Of a stretch of 10,532 bases of DNA, positions 7,090-10,532 are shown piece after piece. Every line of letters starts with the position of its first letter. The first letter of the stretch is position 1. The stretch is from Lachnospiraceae bacterium UBA7110 (GTDB lineage Bacteria > Bacillota > Clostridia > Lachnospirales > Lachnospiraceae). Made by a program: the position numbers and the translations under genes. The stretch is from positions 2,047 through 12,578 of the forward strand of contig DKYC01000149.1 in the NCBI GenBank assembly GCA_002492295.1, given 5' to 3'. The notes beneath the pieces were generated by a model that had not been told where the DNA came from, did not search any database, and worked only from the letters and a program-made list of their open reading frames with translations.

Positions 7090-8025
7090 TTAGTGAAAAT
7101 ATAGTATTACTGCATAATATCCAAAGGAAATCAGTGTAAGGAGTCCCTTGTTTTTGAAATATGCCGCAATCGGAAGATGTGCTTTTTCCAGGAAACTGCC
7201 GGTTTGTATCAGACAGGAAATTCCGCTAAAGCATAGGGCAGTCATAATCCATAATATTTTTTGGGACGGCCGAAGCGTGGAAGTATAAATGCTCTGTACA
7301 CCCCCCATGATTTCCAAAAAACCTGACAGGACGCGTTTAATGCTGTCCGAAAGACGGAAAAAATCAAGGAAGATGCGAAATGCATTTGTAAATGTAATGT
7401 ATCCGCCAAGCATGATAAGGGACTGTGTATTTTCTGCACATGCTTTTTTGAAACAGCCTGCCAGGGAAAGCTGTTCCTGTGTATTGTCTGTCTGTACCTG
7501 ATTATGTGGGATTTTGCCTAATTGGGTTTTGGCAAAACGGTGGCTTAAAAAAATACCATAGATTGCAGGAATGCCATACATTCCAAACAGGAAGGGCAGT
7601 GTATTGTGGTATCCGCAGGCGTGCAAAATCGGAATAATAATCCCTAAAAAATACGCGGGACCGATATTGTTGCAAAAACCAAGCAGCGAGACTGCCTCCT
7701 CTTTGGAGAGCTTATGATGTTCGCAAAGCTCGCTGACAACCTTTGCCCCCATTGGAAATCCGCAGAAAAAGCCCATAAAGATGGCATAGAGTCCATAGGT
7801 ACTGTATTTATAGATGCGTTTTAAGGGGAAGGCAAGGATACGCCCAAGCTCCAAGTCTGCACCGCTGTATACCATAATGGAGCTAATCATCATAAACGGG
7901 AAAAGTGTCGGAACCATTTTCACCGCCCATTGGTACAGTCCTTCATAGGCATATTGGAAGGTGGCGTCAGGGTGGCTTAGGACGGCTATGATTAAAATGA
8001 GCCAAACGAATGTCTTTACAAGCAT
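7090..8025 (-). CDS. ylbJ: YlbJ/SpoVV-like sporulation membrane protein (nucleoside-recognition 'gate' family)
   Basis: Polytopic membrane protein of 311 residues with about eight hydrophobic segments (roughly 5-17, 36-54, 75-95, 112-135, 143-160, 203-222, 255-275 and 295-310). Family-like motifs are VPTLFPFMMISSIMV (38-52) in the first gate repeat, GFFCGFPMGAKVV (85-97), GFCNNIGPAYFLG (116-128) and SGFLEIMGGV (234-243) in the second gate repeat. In Bacillus subtilis YlbJ (SpoVV) is needed for dipicolinic acid passage into the forespore. That role here is inferred from family and from proximity to rsmD-coaD, which are ylbH-ylbI neighbours of ylbJ in Bacillus. It is shorter than the roughly 400-residue Bacillus protein and lies on the opposite strand, convergent with the amidase (10 bases between stops). 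The ATG at 8025 has only a weak ggtg ribosome site, so the start is less sure. It could instead be a generic transporter of the same gate family. Confidence 0.72.
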   Translation of the reverse strand: MLVKTFVWLILIIAVLSHPDATFQYAYEGLYQWAVKMVPTLFPFMMISSIMVYSGADLELGRILAFPLKRIYKYSTYGLYAIFMGFFCGFPMGAKVVSELCEHHKLSKEEAVSLLGFCNNIGPAYFLGIIIPILHACGYHNTLPFLFGMYGIPAIYGIFLSHRFAKTQLGKIPHNQVQTDNTQEQLSLAGCFKKACAENTQSLIMLGGYITFTNAFRIFLDFFRLSDSIKRVLSGFLEIMGGVQSIYTSTLRPSQKILWIMTALCFSGISCLIQTGSFLEKAHLPIAAYFKNKGLLTLISFGYYAVILYFH

Positions 8026-8049
8026 AAGTGCACCAAAAGAGTGTTCTTA

Positions 8050-8055
8050 ACTATA
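8050..8055 (-). promoter_or_regulatory. Weak -10-like element upstream of ylbJ
   Basis: Read on the minus strand, TATAGT (5/6 of the sigma-A -10) lies about 25 bases before the ylbJ start. No acceptable -35 is found 16-18 bases upstream. A sporulation sigma factor would be biologically plausible, but the flanks do not match sigma-E, sigma-G or sigma-K consensus convincingly by eye. Confidence 0.2.
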
Positions 8056-8082
8056 GCTTATTCTTTTTTACTGCCGTTTAAT

Positions 8083-8095
8083 ACAAAAATTTTGT
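8083..8095. repeat. 13-base palindrome in the divergent ylbJ/rsuA intergenic region
   Basis: ACAAAA (8083-8088) and TTTTGT (8090-8095) form perfect inverted arms around one A. The element sits about 30 bases before the rsuA start in the 98-base divergent gap. It could be an operator for a dimeric regulator, or chance in AT-rich sequence. No promoter with two good boxes is visible for rsuA in this gap; tttact at 8067-8072 is only a weak -35-like match. Confidence 0.4.
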
Positions 8096-8123
8096 CCATA
8101 ACAGAGAAACGAACGGAGGATGT

Positions 8124-8849
8124 ATGCGTCTTGACAAATTGATTTCGCAAATGCAGCTTGGCACGAGAAGTCAGGTAAAGGAATTTATCAGAAACGGAAA
8201 CATTACCGTAAACGGAATGGTAGTAAAAAAGCCGGAATATAAGGTGGATGAACGGGAAGACAATATCTGCTTTATGGGACGGGAACTATGTTATCAGGAG
8301 TATGTGTATTATATGCTGAATAAACCGTCCGGCGTTGTGACCGCGACGAAGGATAAACAGGATAAGACTGTACTGGATTTAATGCAGGGTGCCGTGGGAA
8401 GGGATTTGTTTCCGGTAGGCAGGCTTGACAAGGATACGGAGGGACTTTTGCTCATCACAAACGATGGGGCGCTTTCCCATAATCTGCTCTCACCCAGAAA
8501 GCATGTGGAGAAAACATATTACGTGGAGTGTGAGGGAACTCTGACAAAAGAGGGGATTTTAAAGCTGGAACAGGGTACTGATATCGGAGATGAAAATCCG
8601 ACGCTTCCTGCGCGCGTACATAGCGTGAAGCGTTCGGACACGTCGTACTCGTTAGAGCTGACCGTTACAGAGGGGCGTTTTCATCAGATTAAGCGCATGA
8701 TTGGCGCGGTTGGCGGTAATGTTACGTATTTAAAGCGGATTTCCTTTGGAGGACTTGTCCTTGATAATGCGCTTGCAAAAGGCGCATGGAGGGCTTTGCG
8801 GCAGGAGGAATTGGAAGCGCTTACAAAGCAGAAAAAGGAGAAGGATTAA
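8124..8849 (+). CDS. rsuA: RsuA-type 16S rRNA pseudouridine synthase
   Basis: Converts a specific uridine of rRNA to pseudouridine; in E. coli RsuA the target is U516 of 16S rRNA. The 241 residues comprise an N-terminal S4 RNA-binding domain (about 1-60, MRLDKLISQ and FIRNGNITVNG) and the catalytic domain. MLNKPSGVVTAT is at 64-75 and GRLDKDTEGLLLITNDG at 99-115. D102 is the expected catalytic aspartate and has the same number as in E. coli RsuA. EGRFHQIKRM near 190 and LRQEELEAL near the end are also typical. RsuA over RluB/E/F is chosen on overall pattern and length, so the exact target base is inferred. The ribosome site GGAGGA (8115-8120) precedes the ATG at a short distance. It is followed immediately by the YgiQ gene, with which it probably forms an operon. 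Confidence 0.9.
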   Translation: MRLDKLISQMQLGTRSQVKEFIRNGNITVNGMVVKKPEYKVDEREDNICFMGRELCYQEYVYYMLNKPSGVVTATKDKQDKTVLDLMQGAVGRDLFPVGRLDKDTEGLLLITNDGALSHNLLSPRKHVEKTYYVECEGTLTKEGILKLEQGTDIGDENPTLPARVHSVKRSDTSYSLELTVTEGRFHQIKRMIGAVGGNVTYLKRISFGGLVLDNALAKGAWRALRQEELEALTKQKKEKD

Positions 8850-10532
8850 ATGTCACTTGCAAACGGTTTTCTTCCTGTCAATATGGATGAAGTACATGAG
8901 CTTGGCTTGGAGCAGCTTGATTTTGTGTATGTTTCGGGGGATGCATATGTCGACCACCCATCCTTTGGGCACGCGATTATCACAAGACTTTTGCAGGCGC
9001 ATGGCTACAGCGTGGGAGTGATTGCACAGCCTGACTGGAAAAATGAGGAAAGTATTGCCGCACTTGGCAGACCAAGGCTGGGATTTCTTGTGTCATCGGG
9101 AAATATGGATTCGATGGTCAACCATTATTATGTATCAAAAAAGCATCGGGAAAGCGACGCATACACGCCAGGCGGAAAAGCATACCGGCGCCCCGACCAT
9201 GCGACTGTGGTATATGGCAATTTAATCCGGAAAAAATATAAGGATGCGGTAATTATTATCGGCGGTATTGAGGCGAGTCTGCGCAGAATGGCGCATTATG
9301 ATTACTGGTCGGATTCGTTTAAACGTTCCATTCTGCTTGACAGCCAGGCGGATTTAATTTCATATGGGATGGGGGAGAAATCGATTGTTGAGATTGCGGA
9401 CGCGCTGAATAGCGGAATTGCAGTCAGGGATATTTCGTTTGTCGCGGGGACAGTTTATAAGACAAAAGACCTTTCAGGGCTGTATGAATATGAGCTTTTG
9501 CCTTCTTATGACGCAATGCGCGCGGATAAAACCCTGTATGCAAAAAGCTTTAAGGTACAGTATGACAATACGGACGCGTTTAATGGGAAGGTGTTGGTTG
9601 AGCCTTATCCAAACGGCTTGTATGTGGTGCAGAATGTGCCGCAGCCGCCTTTGACCATGCAGGAAATGGATGATGTGTATGGGCTTCCCTATCAGAGGAC
9701 ATACCACCCGTCATATGAGGCGCAGGGAGGAGTGCCTGCAATTTCGGAAATTCAGTTTTCACTTATCAGCAACCGCGGGTGCTTTGGCGGCTGTAATTTT
9801 TGTGCACTCACGTTTCATCAGGGACGCACGGTCCAGGTACGCAGCCATGCATCGATTCTCAATGAGGCAAAGCAGATAATCAAGGACAAGGATTTTAAAG
9901 GGTATATCCATGATGTGGGCGGTCCGACGGCAAATTTCCGCAGGCCGTCCTGTCAAAAACAAATGACGGCGGGCGTATGCAAACACCGCCAGTGTCTGTT
10001 CCCAAAGCCCTGCCCTAATTTGGAGGTTGATCATTCCGATTACCTGTCGCTTTTAAGAAAGCTAAGGACGCTGCCAAATGTAAAAAAAGTGTTTGTGCGT
10101 TCCGGAATACGGTTTGACTATCTTCTGTTAGATAAAGATAACACATTTTTCCGGGAGCTTGTGGAACATCATATCAGCGGACAGCTAAAGGTTGCGCCGG
10201 AGCATATCAGCGACGCGGTGCTGTCTAAGATGGGAAAACCTGAGAATGCCGTGTATGAGGCGTTTACGGAACAATACCGCAGGTTAAACCAAAGGCTTGG
10301 GAAAAAACAGTTTCTTGTGCCGTATCTGATGTCCTCGCATCCGGGTTCGACCTTAAAGGAGGCGGTGGAACTTGCACAGTATCTGCGGGATATCGGATAT
10401 ATGCCGGAGCAGGTACAGGACTTTTATCCGACACCCTCAACGATGTCAACGGTCATGTATTATACCGGAATCGACCCTGTGACGACAAAGCGCGTGTATG
10501 TATGCAAAAATCCGCATGAAAAGGCAATGCAG
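8850..10532 (+). CDS. ygiQ: YgiQ-family (UPF0313) radical SAM protein, 3' end missing
   Basis: A 561-codon open frame that runs to the window edge without a stop. It starts at the base after the rsuA stop, with GGAG at 8837-8840. It is a member of the YgiQ radical SAM family. The N-terminal domain (about 1-290) opens with FLPVNMDEVHELGLEQLDFV and includes IIIGGIEASLRRMAHYDYW near 132-150, both family hallmarks. The radical SAM motif is C311-x3-C315-x2-C318, which binds the 4Fe-4S cluster used to cleave SAM. A second set of cysteines (C368, C377, C382, C388) follows the typical VGGPTANFRRPSC segment and is also present in E. coli YgiQ as I remember it. APEHISD and DQVQNFYPTP-like PEQVQDFYPTP near the end are likewise conserved. 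Substrate is unknown for the family. Probably 50 to over 100 C-terminal residues are missing. Confidence 0.93.
   Translation, partial: MSLANGFLPVNMDEVHELGLEQLDFVYVSGDAYVDHPSFGHAIITRLLQAHGYSVGVIAQPDWKNEESIAALGRPRLGFLVSSGNMDSMVNHYYVSKKHRESDAYTPGGKAYRRPDHATVVYGNLIRKKYKDAVIIIGGIEASLRRMAHYDYWSDSFKRSILLDSQADLISYGMGEKSIVEIADALNSGIAVRDISFVAGTVYKTKDLSGLYEYELLPSYDAMRADKTLYAKSFKVQYDNTDAFNGKVLVEPYPNGLYVVQNVPQPPLTMQEMDDVYGLPYQRTYHPSYEAQGGVPAISEIQFSLISNRGCFGGCNFCALTFHQGRTVQVRSHASILNEAKQIIKDKDFKGYIHDVGGPTANFRRPSCQKQMTAGVCKHRQCLFPKPCPNLEVDHSDYLSLLRKLRTLPNVKKVFVRSGIRFDYLLLDKDNTFFRELVEHHISGQLKVAPEHISDAVLSKMGKPENAVYEAFTEQYRRLNQRLGKKQFLVPYLMSSHPGSTLKEAVELAQYLRDIGYMPEQVQDFYPTPSTMSTVMYYTGIDPVTTKRVYVCKNPHEKAMQ

Noticed and set aside
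8746..9225. Plus-strand open frames of 91 and 67 codons at the rsuA-ygiQ junction
   Set aside because: They are out-of-frame readings of rsuA and of the long YgiQ frame that begins at 8850 and is open to the window end.
1..10532. CRISPR arrays, tRNA/rRNA genes, riboswitches, insertion sequences, phage or defence genes
   Set aside because: No repeated spacer-like pattern, tRNA cloverleaf, transposase, or defence-type protein could be seen by eye; nearly all bases belong to recognised core genes.

Overview
The window is ordinary chromosomal DNA from a low-to-mid GC, spore-forming-type Firmicute, most likely a Lachnospiraceae / Clostridium cluster XIVa relative. This rests on protein style, AGGAGG-type ribosome binding sites, a YlbJ-like sporulation membrane protein, and an uncharacterised coiled-coil protein that I recall as typical of that family. 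Nine protein genes fill almost all of the sequence. The first lacks its 5' end and the last lacks its 3' end. I see no tRNA, rRNA, insertion sequence, phage gene, CRISPR array or integration scar, and no stretch over 300 bases without a gene.

Left part (1-4132): the B and A subunits of a type IIA topoisomerase form a tight pair. The A subunit has no recognisable GyrA box, so I read the pair as topoisomerase IV (parE-parC) rather than gyrase. A good sigma-A promoter candidate is embedded in the last codons of parC and its -10 overlaps the stop codon. It would drive the next block.

Middle part (4178-7079): rsmD (16S rRNA m2G966 methyltransferase) and coaD (phosphopantetheine adenylyltransferase) come first, then a 198-residue coiled-coil protein of unknown function. 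An intrinsic terminator candidate follows, then a secreted N-acetylmuramoyl-L-alanine amidase with an extra C-terminal beta-rich domain. A YlbJ/SpoVV-like membrane protein lies on the minus strand (7090-8025), convergent with the amidase. In Bacillus subtilis rsmD, coaD and ylbJ are neighbours (ylbH-ylbI-ylbJ), so this is a broken-up version of an old gene neighbourhood.

Right part (8026-10532): a 98-base divergent intergenic region with a short palindrome separates ylbJ from an RsuA-type 16S rRNA pseudouridine synthase. That gene is followed, one codon junction later, by a YgiQ-family radical SAM protein that runs off the window.

The genes share housekeeping themes (chromosome topology, 16S rRNA modification, CoA synthesis, cell wall and spore biology) rather than forming one pathway. 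I found no convincing undescribed system. The best leads are the coiled-coil protein, the overlapping promoter, and several small repeats in the intergenic gaps.
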